Of a stretch of 64,000 nt of DNA, positions 9,239 through 17,311 are shown one piece after another. Numbering within the stretch: position 1 is the stretch's first letter; each line of letters opens with the position of its first letter. The DNA is from Enterococcus wangshanyuanii. Its GTDB lineage: Bacteria; Bacillota; Bacilli; Lactobacillales; Enterococcaceae. The notes below the pieces were generated by a model that saw only the letters and a list, made by a program, of their open reading frames with translations, was not told where the DNA came from and made no database searches. Position numbers and translations under genes: made by a program. The DNA is taken from positions 2,542,001 through 2,606,000 of the forward strand of contig NZ_CP021874.1 of the NCBI RefSeq assembly GCF_002197645.1. Reading direction: 5' to 3'.

Positions 9239-9500
9239 TTTTTCAGATTCTATAAATAATAGAAGCAGACTAGAAGCCAATTGTGGAAACCAGTCCAGAA
9301 ACGATTGAAAGAGGTGGTCATATAGAGAAATAAAGTGTAGATTTTTATCACTAAAGGATATGCAACATTGTCACTAATGAAACGGTAGATAAACACGCCG
9401 CATAACGCATTTTTTTAGTTTATATCTTTTCTAATGGTCGTTTATGATAACGAAACGTTAGTGACTATGTCATTGAAAAAAATACAGGAGGTATCAAATT
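9239..9500 (+). other. 262-bp spacer between the IIB and IIAB genes
   Basis: No open reading frame of interest lies here. An inverted repeat, GTCACTAATG (9370-9379) with its near complement (9456-9465), encloses about 76 nt that can form a smaller CGTT/AACG hairpin. This spacing is large for genes of one PTS operon and may hold an RNA processing or attenuation structure, or an extra promoter that I cannot identify. Confidence 0.4.
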
Positions 9501-10499
9501 ATGGTAGGAATTATTCTTGCTAGCCATGGCGAATTTGCTCAAGGCATTTTACAATCCGGTTCCATGATTTTTGGCGAACAGGAAAAAGTACAAGCAGTTG
9601 TGTTGATGCCTAGCGAAGGCCCAGATGATTTAAAAGCAAAGTTAAATCAAGCAATTGCTACGTTTGATGAGGAAGACGAAGTATTATTTTTAGTCGATCT
9701 ATGGGGAGGTACACCGTTTAACCAAGCAAATAGTCTTTTTGAAGAGCATAAAGATAAATGGGCGATCGTTAGCGGATTGAACTTGCCAATGTTGATCGAA
9801 GCATATGCTTCTCGTTTCTCAATGAACTCTGCACATGAAATTGCAGCACACATTCTTGAAACAGCTAAAGAAGGCGTGAGAATCAAACCAGAAGAATTAG
9901 AGCCAGCTGAAGCACCTAAAGCTGCTGTTGAAGATGCACAACCTAAAGGTGCATTGCCTGAAGGAACAGTAGTCGGCGATGGCAAAATCAAATTTGTTCT
10001 AGCACGTGTCGATTCTCGTTTGTTACATGGACAGGTTGCGACTGCTTGGACGAAATCAGTGTTGCCAAATCGAATCATCGTCGTTTCAGATGCAGTATCA
10101 AAAGACGATCTTCGTAAAAAATTGATCGAACAAGCAGCTCCTCCAGGGGTTAAAGCAAACGTTATCCCAATCAGTAAAATGATCGAGATTTCAAAAGATC
10201 CACGTTTTGGCAATACAAAAGCATTATTACTATTTGAAAATCCAGAAGATGTGGTCAAAGTCGTAGACGGCGGCGTAGATATCAAAGAAGTCAACGTTGG
10301 CTCAATGGCTCACTCAGTTGGGAAAGTCGTAGTAAGCAAAGTATTGTCAATGGGACAAGAAGATGTCGAAGCGTTTGAAAAATTAGAAGCGAAAGGCATC
10401 AAATTTGATGTTCGTAAAGTGCCAAATGATTCTCAAGCAAACATGGATGAAATCCTTAAAAAAGCAAAACACGAATTAGCTGAGGCACACGCAAAATAA
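9501..10499 (+). CDS. Mannose-type PTS component IIAB
   Basis: The 332-residue fusion has a IIA domain (about 1-130), with phospho-histidine 9 in LASHGE, and a IIB domain (about 165-332), with His176 in SRLLHGQ. An Ala/Pro/Glu-rich linker near 134-155 joins them. It relays phosphate from HPr to the IIC/IID membrane permease. Start at ATG 9501 follows AGGAGGT. The IIB half is clearly related to the preceding stand-alone IIB gene, so one probably arose by duplication. IIC and IID follow directly. Confidence 0.96.
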   Translation: MVGIILASHGEFAQGILQSGSMIFGEQEKVQAVVLMPSEGPDDLKAKLNQAIATFDEEDEVLFLVDLWGGTPFNQANSLFEEHKDKWAIVSGLNLPMLIEAYASRFSMNSAHEIAAHILETAKEGVRIKPEELEPAEAPKAAVEDAQPKGALPEGTVVGDGKIKFVLARVDSRLLHGQVATAWTKSVLPNRIIVVSDAVSKDDLRKKLIEQAAPPGVKANVIPISKMIEISKDPRFGNTKALLLFENPEDVVKVVDGGVDIKEVNVGSMAHSVGKVVVSKVLSMGQEDVEAFEKLEAKGIKFDVRKVPNDSQANMDEILKKAKHELAEAHAK

Positions 10500-10533
10500 C
10501 ACAAAATCTTAAATGAAAAATAGGAGGCTTATC

Positions 10534-11352
10534 ATGTCTATTATATCAATTATTTTAGTAATTTTTGTTGCCTTTCTAGCTGGTATGGAAGGGATTCTAG
10601 ATGAATTTCAATTCCATCAACCGTTAGTGGCATGTACGTTGATCGGTTTAGTTACTGGTCATTTGGAAGCAGGGATCATCTTAGGTGGAACATTGCAAAT
10701 GATCGCGCTTGGATGGGCAAATATTGGAGCAGCCGTAGCGCCGGATGCAGCATTGGCATCGGTAGCATCAGCAATTATTTTAGTTAAAGCACTAGGTGCA
10801 CAAAGTATTTCTGTCAAAGATGCGGTATCTTCATCAATCGCTATCGCTGTACCACTTGCAGTAGCAGGACTTTTCTTAACAATGATCGTTCGTACATTAG
10901 CTGTACCGATCGTTCACATGATGGATTCAGCAGCAGAAAAAGGCAATATCAGACAAATTGAAGCATTGCATATTTTAGCAGTATGTATGCAAGGGATTCG
11001 TATTGCGATTCCAGCAGGCGCACTTTTATTCATTCCAGCAGAATCTGTACAAGGTGCATTGGAATCAATGCCAGCTTGGTTGACTGATGGTATGGCTATC
11101 GGTGGTGGAATGGTCGTTGCTGTAGGTTATGCATTGGTAATCAACATGATGGCAACAAAAGAAGTTTGGCCATTCTTCGTTATCGGTTTTGTCGTAGCTG
11201 CGATTTCTCAATTAACATTGATCGCATTAGGAGCTTTAGGTGTCGCTTTAGCCTTGATCTACTTGAACCTTTCTAAAATGGGCGGTTCTTCAAATGGCGG
11301 CGGCGGAAGCAATACTGGTGACCCGCTTGGCGATATTCTAAACGATTATTAA
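10534..11352 (+). CDS. mptC: Mannose-type PTS permease component IIC
   Basis: This polytopic membrane protein of 272 residues is the IIC subunit, with family signatures GMEGILDEFQ and GGTLQMIALGWANIGAA. With IID it forms the sugar channel for mannose/glucose. In enterococci and Listeria the IIC/IID pair is also the receptor for class IIa bacteriocins. The reading frame extends upstream to 10513, but AGGAGG at about 10522 places the start at ATG 10534. The C-terminus has a Gly/Ser-rich cytoplasmic tail (about 249-263). Confidence 0.95.
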   Translation: MSIISIILVIFVAFLAGMEGILDEFQFHQPLVACTLIGLVTGHLEAGIILGGTLQMIALGWANIGAAVAPDAALASVASAIILVKALGAQSISVKDAVSSSIAIAVPLAVAGLFLTMIVRTLAVPIVHMMDSAAEKGNIRQIEALHILAVCMQGIRIAIPAGALLFIPAESVQGALESMPAWLTDGMAIGGGMVVAVGYALVINMMATKEVWPFFVIGFVVAAISQLTLIALGALGVALALIYLNLSKMGGSSNGGGGSNTGDPLGDILNDY

Positions 11353-11451
11353 TCTGTAAGAGTATAAAGTAGCAAAGTCTCACAGAGTTCGATTTGTATC
11401 ATATCTCTAGGAATTAAAATTTAAGAGCTATGATAAAGGAGGAGAAGAGAA

Positions 11452-12363
11452 ATGGCAGAAAAAATTGAATTAACTAAAAAAGATCGTTTAGCCGTTGCAT
11501 GGCGCTCTACATTCATTCAGGGTTCTTGGAACTATGAGCGTATGCAAAATGGTGGATGGGCATTCTCAATGATCCCAGCGATCAAGAAATTATATAAAAC
11601 AAAAGAAGATCGTTCAGCGGCGTTAAAACGTCACTTGGAATTCTTCAACACACACCCATATATTGCTTCACCAATTCTTGGGGTAACATTAGCACTGGAA
11701 GAAGAACGTGCCAATGGCGCACCAGTTGATGATGTAGCGATCCAAGGGGTTAAAGTTGGGATGATGGGACCATTGGCCGGTGTTGGTGATCCAGTCTTTT
11801 GGTTTACTGTTCGTCCGATGTTAGGTGCTCTAGGTGCATCACTTGCAATGGGTGGTAGTATCTTAGGTCCGATCATTTTCTTCGTTGCATGGAACTTGAT
11901 TCGTTGGGCATTCATGTGGTATACACAAGAATTCGGCTACAAAGCGGGTTCAAAAATCACAGAAGACCTTTCAGGTGGTTTATTGCAAGATGTGACAAAA
12001 GGTGCTTCGATCCTAGGGATGTTCGTTCTGGCCGCTTTAGTACAGCGGTGGGTATCGATCAAATTCCTGCCGATCGTTTCTACAGTTAAGTTGGACAAAG
12101 GTGCTTACATCGAGTGGGATAAACTTCCAGCAGGTGGTGAAGGAATCAAGAGTGCGTTTGAACAAGTCAATAGCGGTATGGCGCTTTCAGCTGATAAGGT
12201 TACGACACTTCAAGATAACTTGGATCAATTGATTCCTGGTTTGGCGGCATTGTTACTTACATTCTTATGTATGTGGTTATTGAAGAAAAAAGTTTCTCCA
12301 ATCGTCATCATTCTTGGCTTGTTTGTAGTCGGTGTAGCTGGACACTATATCGGACTATTATAA
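11452..12363 (+). CDS. mptD: Mannose-type PTS permease component IID
   Basis: The 303-residue protein is the IID partner of the permease, showing typical segments such as FIQGSWNYERMQ near the N-terminus and GPLAGVGDP around residue 107. The C-terminal region carries the hydrophobic segments. AAAGGAGGAG precedes the ATG. The 99-bp gap after IIC has no obvious terminator, so co-transcription is expected. A strong hairpin follows the stop. Confidence 0.95.
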   Translation: MAEKIELTKKDRLAVAWRSTFIQGSWNYERMQNGGWAFSMIPAIKKLYKTKEDRSAALKRHLEFFNTHPYIASPILGVTLALEEERANGAPVDDVAIQGVKVGMMGPLAGVGDPVFWFTVRPMLGALGASLAMGGSILGPIIFFVAWNLIRWAFMWYTQEFGYKAGSKITEDLSGGLLQDVTKGASILGMFVLAALVQRWVSIKFLPIVSTVKLDKGAYIEWDKLPAGGEGIKSAFEQVNSGMALSADKVTTLQDNLDQLIPGLAALLLTFLCMWLLKKKVSPIVIILGLFVVGVAGHYIGLL

Positions 12364-12383
12364 TCTAAAAGAAGAGTTTCATT

Positions 12384-12427
12384 GGTGCTTAGGATAAAGC
12401 GATGAATTGGTTTTTATCCTAAGCACC
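12384..12427 (+). terminator. Hairpin after IID, possibly a partial terminator
   Basis: A perfect 15-bp stem (12384-12398 with 12413-12427) lacks a good T tract. It may reduce read-through into manO or protect the upstream mRNA from 3' decay. Confidence 0.6.
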
Positions 12428-12501
12428 ATTTACATAGCGTAATCAATCAAAAAAACATATAATGGAGTAAGAAAAGATACAGAGGAAATGAGGTAGGTAA
12501 G

Positions 12502-12885
12502 ATGGTTCAATCACTAAATACAAAAGTAGATTTTATAACAGATGCCACTGCTTTTACTGGTCTGACCGATTATGGCAAAATTATGATCGGGGACAAAGGG
12601 TTTGAATTTTATAATGCCCGTGATACGCGTAAATACATTCAAATTCCTTGGGAAGAAGTCGACTATGTGATTGCTTCGGTGATGTTCAAAGGAAAATGGA
12701 TTCCACGATATGCTATCCAGACAAAGCAAAATGGGACATTCACCTTCTCATCAAAACAACCGAAAAAAGCCTTACGTGAAATGCAAGTGTATGTCTCACC
12801 AGATCATATGGTACAATCCTTAGGCTTTTTCGATGTTATGAAGCGTGCCTTTAAATCAATTGGAAAAAAGAAAAATAATAGCTGA
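12502..12885 (+). CDS. manO: DUF956 family protein ManO
   Basis: The 127-residue protein matches the ManO/DUF956 family, which accompanies mannose PTS operons in lactic acid bacteria and is described as a modulator of their expression. Visible family features are the N-terminal VQSLNTKVD and the FSSKQPKKALR segment. No membrane segment or known enzyme motif is seen. The gene follows IID with a 138-bp gap containing a hairpin and ends in a strong terminator, so it is probably the last gene of the operon. Confidence 0.9.
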   Translation: MVQSLNTKVDFITDATAFTGLTDYGKIMIGDKGFEFYNARDTRKYIQIPWEEVDYVIASVMFKGKWIPRYAIQTKQNGTFTFSSKQPKKALREMQVYVSPDHMVQSLGFFDVMKRAFKSIGKKKNNS

Positions 12886-12898
12886 AGCATTTTATCAA

Positions 12899-12944
12899 GA
12901 AGCGAACTCATGAACAGGTTTTTCTCATGAGTTCGCTTTTTTTA
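12899..12944. terminator. Terminator after manO
   Basis: A 13-bp stem, AGCGAACTCATGA at 12901-12913 with 12925-12937, is followed by a T run. The convergent membrane-protein gene ends at its edge. Confidence 0.9.
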
Positions 12945-13739
12945 ATCATTTTTATAAAGCTGAAGGGTTGGAAGACCAACAACGATCAGTAAAATCATCG
13001 TAGAAAAAAGCAGTCTGCTGCCATCGGATAAGGAAGCTGGGTTGACTAATCCAACTAAAACCATCCCTTCTAAAACGGCTAGGATCAGTGTAGGCAACGC
13101 ATCTATCCAATTCTCTTTTTTCAAATAAGTGCTCAAAAGAATGATGCCTGAAAAGATCAGCAAAATCAAAGCAAACATTTGATGTGAAAGAATCAATGTT
13201 TTGCCAATACCGCCCATAGCGGTATCAACAATAGGAATCAACAAAGTCCCTAGCCAGCAGATGAAAGCAAATAAAGCAAACATCCAGCCGGATTTTTTAG
13301 AAAATCTACCGCGCTTGAGTGATACCAATAATAATATGATCACACAAACAATCAATAAGAGCGGCAATGCTGTTTTAAAGAAGCTCAATGTGACGACAGG
13401 TTCTAATAAGATTGAAAATAAGTTGTATTGTAGTAGTAAAATCAACACGAAACTGATGGATTTAACAGTACTGATTTTTGTTTCATTCGGCAAAGCTGCA
13501 AGGATCTCATCGCTGATTTCTTTAGGATTTTTCCCGAAGAATGCTTGAGCGGAACGACCATTTTTTTGCGCATCAAGAATATCTTTTAAAATTTCTAGTA
13601 AGGTTTCTTCGGTTGCCTGTTCTTGTTTATTTCCGTTGATACGGATATAAACAAGTAAATTTTCATAGTATTTTCTATTTTCGTCTGTCAGTTGTTTTCT
13701 TAATCGATTATTTTCCTTGATCAATTCTTTGGTTTCCAT
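12942..13739 (-). CDS. Membrane protein paired with PadR regulator (DUF1129/HAAS-like)
   Basis: The 265-residue protein has a soluble N-terminal helical region (about 1-90) with NNRLRKQL and FFGKNPKEI segments. About six hydrophobic segments follow to the C-terminus. This resembles the HAAS/DUF1129/DUF1700 group, membrane proteins that are typically encoded beside a PadR regulator. Their function is not well defined. It starts 3 bp after the padR stop on the same strand, so the two form an operon. The exact DUF is uncertain. Confidence 0.75.
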   Translation of the reverse strand: METKELIKENNRLRKQLTDENRKYYENLLVYIRINGNKQEQATEETLLEILKDILDAQKNGRSAQAFFGKNPKEISDEILAALPNETKISTVKSISFVLILLLQYNLFSILLEPVVTLSFFKTALPLLLIVCVIILLLVSLKRGRFSKKSGWMFALFAFICWLGTLLIPIVDTAMGGIGKTLILSHQMFALILLIFSGIILLSTYLKKENWIDALPTLILAVLEGMVLVGLVNPASLSDGSRLLFSTMILLIVVGLPTLQLYKND

Positions 13740-13742
13740 TAT

Positions 13743-14072
13743 TTATCCCTCTTTTTCTTGTTCTATAATGTTATTTACGGCTGAAGATAATTGTTTCCAC
13801 CGATCTTCAAATTCTAGTAAATAGTCTTCACCGGCTTGTGTTAAGAAATAGTATTTTCTTTTGGGTCCCTCTGACGATGGGCGCATTTCGCCGTCGATAA
13901 GCTGCTGTTTTTGAAGCTTGAGTAAAATAGGATAAATGCTGCCTTCGCTGACCATCGTTAAGCCATAATCGGACAATAAAGTAAGCATTTCATAACCATA
14001 AACAGCTTTCTTTTGGATGATTTTCAATATACAGCCTTCTAGTAATCCCTTGAGCATCTGACTAGTGTCCAA
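13743..14072 (-). CDS. PadR family transcriptional regulator
   Basis: This 109-residue winged-helix repressor has the PadR hallmarks: LLEGCILKII, YGYEM, the EGSIYPILLKLQ recognition region and GPKRKYYFLT wing. The first codon is TTG at 14072, chosen because GGAGG lies at ideal distance before it; the next ATG would truncate the conserved start. It heads a two-gene operon with the membrane protein. Two similar palindromes just upstream are very likely its own operators, so autoregulation is expected. The inducing signal is unknown. Confidence 0.93.
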   Translation of the reverse strand: MDTSQMLKGLLEGCILKIIQKKAVYGYEMLTLLSDYGLTMVSEGSIYPILLKLQKQQLIDGEMRPSSEGPKRKYYFLTQAGEDYLLEFEDRWKQLSSAVNNIIEQEKEG

Positions 14073-14092
14073 TTGACTTCCTCCTTTTTACA

Positions 14093-14149
14093 GGTATCTT
14101 GTAATACAATATACCAAAAGTTCCACTATGTTGTAAAGCAATATAGTGG
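14093..14149. promoter_or_regulatory. Two tandem palindromic operators, probably for PadR
   Basis: Palindrome 1 (14093-14115) and palindrome 2 (14123-14149) share the core TTGTAA-N-CAATAT and each has one mismatched pair. Their centres are 32 bp apart, about three helical turns. They lie in the padR promoter region immediately upstream of its ribosome binding site. Confidence 0.75.
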
Positions 14150-14302
14150 GTGTTTATTTTTTAATTATTGATTGAAACAAAGAAAATGAACGATCCTATT
14201 TAGCTATAGACATACTTTTGTAGTAATAATCATACCTAATAGCATTTTTCAAAAAAATCTGCTTTATGTATTTTTTTTGAAAAATATTACGAGGGTTATC
14301 TT

Positions 14303-14331
14303 TTGACGAATATATTTCTTAGGAGTACCAT
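14303..14331 (+). promoter_or_regulatory. SigA-type promoter of the HdeD-like gene
   Basis: TTGACG (14303-14308), a 17-bp spacer and TACCAT (14326-14331) lie about 40 bp upstream of the start codon. Confidence 0.65.
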
Positions 14332-14372
14332 AAAATTGTAAAATAAAATAACAAAAGAGGAAGTGGAACGTA

Positions 14373-14900
14373 ATGAATGAAACAAGAAGAAATGGCATTG
14401 ATTGGGGCTCATTGGTTTTGGGTATCCTCTTTGTTTTGACAGCATTATTATCTTTTCAAGATCCAGCAGGGAACTTGATTGCGATCGTAATGGTCTTTGC
14501 TTTTTTTGCCATTATCAAAGGGATTTTCGAGATTTTTGTCCGCAATAGACTAAAAGAATTGACTGGATATAAGGCTTACGGACCAATTGTTTTAGGTGTG
14601 ATCGATATTATAATCGGTATTTACTTGTTCTTCAATCTAAACATTGGTATAGCAGTATTACCATTTGTGTTTGCGATTTGGTTTATTGTCGATTCAATCT
14701 TTGGTTTGTTTGCATTAGATTTAGCAAAATCTGTGAGTACCGGTTATTTCTGGTTTACGCTGATCATTAATGTATTGGGGATCATTTTAGGATTTATGCT
14801 TTTGATGGATCCGTTGAGCTCTGCGCTTACATTGAGCTTTTTAGTAGGTTTTTATTTTATGCTTTACGGAATCACTCATATCGTCTATGCATTTAGATAG
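14373..14900 (+). CDS. HdeD/DUF308 family membrane protein
   Basis: The 175-residue protein is almost entirely membrane-embedded, with about six hydrophobic segments. It shows the internal repeat pattern of DUF308 (HdeD) proteins: IVLGVIDIIIGIYLF in the middle and INVLGIILGFMLL later. HdeD in E. coli is linked to acid resistance; in Gram-positives the role is not established. The gene is monocistronic, with its own promoter and terminator, and is divergent from padR. Confidence 0.85.
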   Translation: MNETRRNGIDWGSLVLGILFVLTALLSFQDPAGNLIAIVMVFAFFAIIKGIFEIFVRNRLKELTGYKAYGPIVLGVIDIIIGIYLFFNLNIGIAVLPFVFAIWFIVDSIFGLFALDLAKSVSTGYFWFTLIINVLGIILGFMLLMDPLSSALTLSFLVGFYFMLYGITHIVYAFR

Positions 14901-14913
14901 TTTAGAAAGTAGA

Positions 14914-15037
14914 AGATGAGACAAAAGTCGATTAAGTTCGAGCAACTTCCTAAAAATCTGATTTTTGGCAACTGTTTATTACATTTTAGCGTTCAGAACA
15001 AAACTGATTTTTCATTTTGTTCTGGACGCTTTTTTTA
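14914..15037 (+). repeat. Intergenic element, copy 1 (about 120 bp, ends in terminator hairpin)
   Basis: From GATGAGACAAAAGTC through TTCGAGCAA to the hairpin, this segment aligns by eye over its full length with 52842-52962. Both copies are intergenic, in the same orientation and nearly equal in length. They share a GAG-AAAAGTC start, a TCGAGCAA block and a terminal ACAAAAC-GAT-TTT hairpin region. Confidence 0.5.
14988..15037 (+). terminator. Rho-independent terminator after HdeD-like gene
   Basis: A 16-bp stem (14988-15003 with 15015-15030, one G-T pair) is followed by seven T. Confidence 0.92.
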
Positions 15038-15085
15038 TAGTAAATAGGTTATAATAAGGAAAAACGAGAAGGAATTGAGAGCAGC

Positions 15086-15865
15086 ATGATGTACCATCGA
15101 TTTAAACTTCCTCAGGCATATTGTCCCAAATGTTCCAGAAAAGTAGAATTACTTTTTTCAGAAGAAAAAGATGAGGCGGCTCAATTCTATATTTGCTTTA
15201 AATGTCAGACGATCGGACAATTCGGTGTGGGAGAAATACCGAAGAACGATTTTGCTGGATTTTCCATGAAAAGAAAAGAAGAAATCAAGCTGCTGGTAGA
15301 GGAGATTCCGGACAAGTACATTTATAAGGCAAAAGGTAGTCAGCTGCGCTTGGAGGAAAAAAGCAATACCTATACAAGACGTTGGTTAAGCCTTTATGAA
15401 TATGAAAAAGCGTTTGGCGAAGAGCTAGGGTTTGAAACGATCGATTTTAGAGAAGATAAAACACGATGTAAGTGGTGTAGCCAAGAACTAGAAGGACGAC
15501 GTACCTCTTTTTGTTCAGATCGTTGTAGTCGAAATTATGGGAAGGCGACATTTTTCAAGCGGGGGATCTCAACATTACCTTACCGAATTGCCAGTCGTGA
15601 CCAATTTTATTGCAGAGTCACAGGAGAAGATTTAGCTATAACAAACCGTTTCGGTGTGAGGATTCCTGCCAGTAATCATCAGATGGAGATCCATCATTTA
15701 GTCTTTGTAGCAGAAGGTGGAAGTGACCATGAAGCTAATTTATTAACTGTTTCAAGACAAGTCCACAAAGATTATCATAGCGGTGTCGCTTATGCTGTTC
15801 AGATCATAGACAATATCAAAGATCAGCAGTTAGCTCTGCACCGGGAAAAAATGTACACAAAATAA
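15086..15865 (+). CDS. Zinc-finger HNH endonuclease-like protein
   Basis: The 259-residue protein has three visible modules. An N-terminal zinc ribbon (about 10-45) carries CPKC and CFKC. A second cysteine cluster near 129-150 carries CKWC and CSDRCS. A C-terminal HNH-type segment has IHHLVFVAEGGSDHEANLLTV and then a VHKDYH end. HNH nucleases cut DNA with a metal-bound histidine pair, so a nucleic-acid function is likely, but the substrate is unknown. Two adjacent ATGs (15086, 15089) are possible starts, both a little far from GAAGGA. It is a lone gene between terminators, with no phage or restriction neighbours. Confidence 0.72.
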   Translation: MMYHRFKLPQAYCPKCSRKVELLFSEEKDEAAQFYICFKCQTIGQFGVGEIPKNDFAGFSMKRKEEIKLLVEEIPDKYIYKAKGSQLRLEEKSNTYTRRWLSLYEYEKAFGEELGFETIDFREDKTRCKWCSQELEGRRTSFCSDRCSRNYGKATFFKRGISTLPYRIASRDQFYCRVTGEDLAITNRFGVRIPASNHQMEIHHLVFVAEGGSDHEANLLTVSRQVHKDYHSGVAYAVQIIDNIKDQQLALHREKMYTK

Positions 15866-15868
15866 AAA

Positions 15869-15914
15869 GCAGGAACAAAAGCATGATCTCCTAAGGAGGG
15901 GCTTTTGTTCCTGC
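15869..15914 (+). terminator. Hairpin terminator after the HNH gene
   Basis: A perfect 14-bp stem, GCAGGAACAAAAGC (15869-15882) with 15901-15914, encloses a smaller CTCC/GGAG hairpin. The T tract after it is poor. Confidence 0.65.
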
Positions 15915-15976
15915 CTGTTTATGGGGAAAACAGAGTCGATTGAATCACGACTTTGTGAGTTTTAAAATCTTGTTGA

Positions 15977-16177
15977 TCAATAGTATCTGCGACGGTTGTT
16001 TGAAGGACCTGAAATTACTCGAACTAACCAGACGGCGATTGCTACAGGAATCATGATTTTGATTGCAAACCATAATAAGCTACCGACAATTCCCATTACG
16101 ATACTTAAAATAAAACTCCCTACGAAAAATAATCCGATGACCATCAAAATCTTCATTATCATTGATTGTTGTCTCAT
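15977..16177 (-). CDS. Small membrane protein of unknown function
   Basis: This 66-residue protein has two hydrophobic stretches (about 6-30 and 33-55) and a basic Asn/Arg/Tyr tail (NNRRRYY). The frame opens at 16192, but GGAGG directly precedes the ATG at 16177, so that start is preferred. No family is recognised; the layout is like small envelope-stress or PspC/LiaI-type membrane proteins, without real motif support. An overlapping plus-strand frame has no ribosome binding site and low-complexity composition and was rejected. Confidence 0.6.
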   Translation of the reverse strand: MRQQSMIMKILMVIGLFFVGSFILSIVMGIVGSLLWFAIKIMIPVAIAVWLVRVISGPSNNRRRYY

Positions 16178-16292
16178 TAGTAAAACCTCCATTTTTTCTC
16201 TCGTTCTCTATGAATAAAGTATAGCAAGAAACGTAAAAGAAGGAATCCATCTTGAGGCTGATTTTCTCTCAGGCGCAAGGCGGGCGAAATCA

Positions 16293-16320
16293 TTGCATTT
16301 GTTTAAAAAGAACGTAAAAT
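16293..16320 (+). promoter_or_regulatory. Candidate SigA promoter of the TMEM175-like gene
   Basis: TTGCAT (16293-16298), a 16-bp spacer and TAAAAT (16315-16320) lie just before the gene. The spacing to the start codon (21 bp) implies a very short leader. Confidence 0.4.
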
Positions 16321-16341
16321 AAATATGAGGAGCTGAAATCT

Positions 16342-16920
16342 ATGTCAAAATCAAGGCTTGAAGCATTTACAGATGCAGTGATCGCTATTGTTATGACGAT
16401 CTTAGTATTGGAATTGCATCAACCCACTACAGATACTCTAGCAGGATTAGCTGGTATCGAGAAAAAATTGTTTATCTATATTGTCAGTTTTGTGATGCTG
16501 GCGATTTATTGGAATAATCATCACCATATGTTTCAATTAGTCCATAAAATCAATGGGAGAGTGCTTTGGGCAAACAATTTTTTTATTTTTACGTTAACTC
16601 TTGTCCCATTTGCAACAGCCTGGGTCGGTGATTTTATTGACAGTTTGGTACCACAGCTGACGTATGGAATTATGACACTGATTGCTAATTGTGCTTATTT
16701 GATACTAACGAAGGAATTGATCCGAGCAAATGGTAAGGAATCTGCTTTAGGTAAATTATTTCAACGCTATAACAAAGCATATATCACGATTTTTTTAAAT
16801 ATTTTAGGGTTAGGATTAGGCTGGTTGATCCATCCGTATTTTGTTTTGATTTTAAATATCGGCAGCTTGATCATGTGGATCATTCCTGACCGCCGCATTG
16901 AAAATAAATATAAAGAATGA
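16342..16920 (+). CDS. TMEM175/DUF1211 family membrane protein
   Basis: The 192-residue protein begins with RLEAFTDAVIAIVMT, the conserved first-helix signature of TMEM175-type potassium channels (R-x-x-x-F-[ST]-D). A second family mark, IYWNNHHHMFQ, is near residue 53. About six membrane segments are visible, as in bacterial homologues, which form ion channels with a hydrophobic gate. Potassium transport is therefore inferred from family, not shown here. The ATG has a GAGGAG site. It is a single gene ending in a T-rich hairpin. Confidence 0.87.
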   Translation: MSKSRLEAFTDAVIAIVMTILVLELHQPTTDTLAGLAGIEKKLFIYIVSFVMLAIYWNNHHHMFQLVHKINGRVLWANNFFIFTLTLVPFATAWVGDFIDSLVPQLTYGIMTLIANCAYLILTKELIRANGKESALGKLFQRYNKAYITIFLNILGLGLGWLIHPYFVLILNIGSLIMWIIPDRRIENKYKE

Positions 16921-16937
16921 CTACTTTCTAAAATTTA

Positions 16938-16980
16938 AAAACAATAAAGCTATTTATTTAGTTTTATTGTTTTTTTTATT
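16938..16980 (+). terminator. Terminator after TMEM175-like gene
   Basis: An AT-rich stem, AAACAATAAA with TTTATTGTTT, is followed by a long T run. Confidence 0.75.
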
Positions 16981-17311
16981 CGCAAAAATAATATATTCTC
17001 ATTTTTTTAAGAATATTAAACATTTTATGAAAACAAAAGTGGTTTATTTTAAGGTAAAATTAGAAATGATTGTATAAAAAAGGACGTATTAAACATAGGA
17101 TTAGAAAAAGGGTAAGAGTAAAACGGAAACAACAATCACGACTGTAACAGTGGTCAGCAATTATCAGTGTTTTAGTTGAGCGATTAAAGGGAAACGAATA
17201 GCCGATCGATTGTTGTAAATTCAGAACTCTGTTCCGAATCTTCAGTGAGCAACCAAGGGAACGTTCATTTTGAAGTAAGGAAATAGTTAAAAAAAGGAGC
17301 CGTTAGTACAT
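16981..17311 (+). other. Intergenic leader before the coiled-coil gene
   Basis: About 330 bp carry no coding frame that I can support. Base composition from 17,100 on is less AT-rich than the flanks and a short palindrome ACTGTAACAGT occurs, so a long 5' leader is possible. No T-box or riboswitch signature could be identified. Confidence 0.4.

Noticed and set aside
9375..9465. Possible cre sites in the IIB-IIAB gap (ATGAAACGG, GATAACGAAACG)
   Set aside because: Each differs from the CcpA consensus at two or more key positions.
9647..10294. 215-residue minus-strand frame opposite the IIAB gene
   Set aside because: It lies fully antisense to a certain PTS gene, has no ribosome binding site and has low-complexity Ser/Thr-rich composition.
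15996..16217. Plus-strand frame overlapping the small membrane gene
   Set aside because: It lacks a ribosome binding site, while the minus-strand frame has GGAGG at the right distance and a membrane-protein pattern.
16981..17311. Possible T-box or riboswitch upstream of the coiled-coil gene
   Set aside because: No T-box sequence, specifier loop or terminator/antiterminator pair could be traced.
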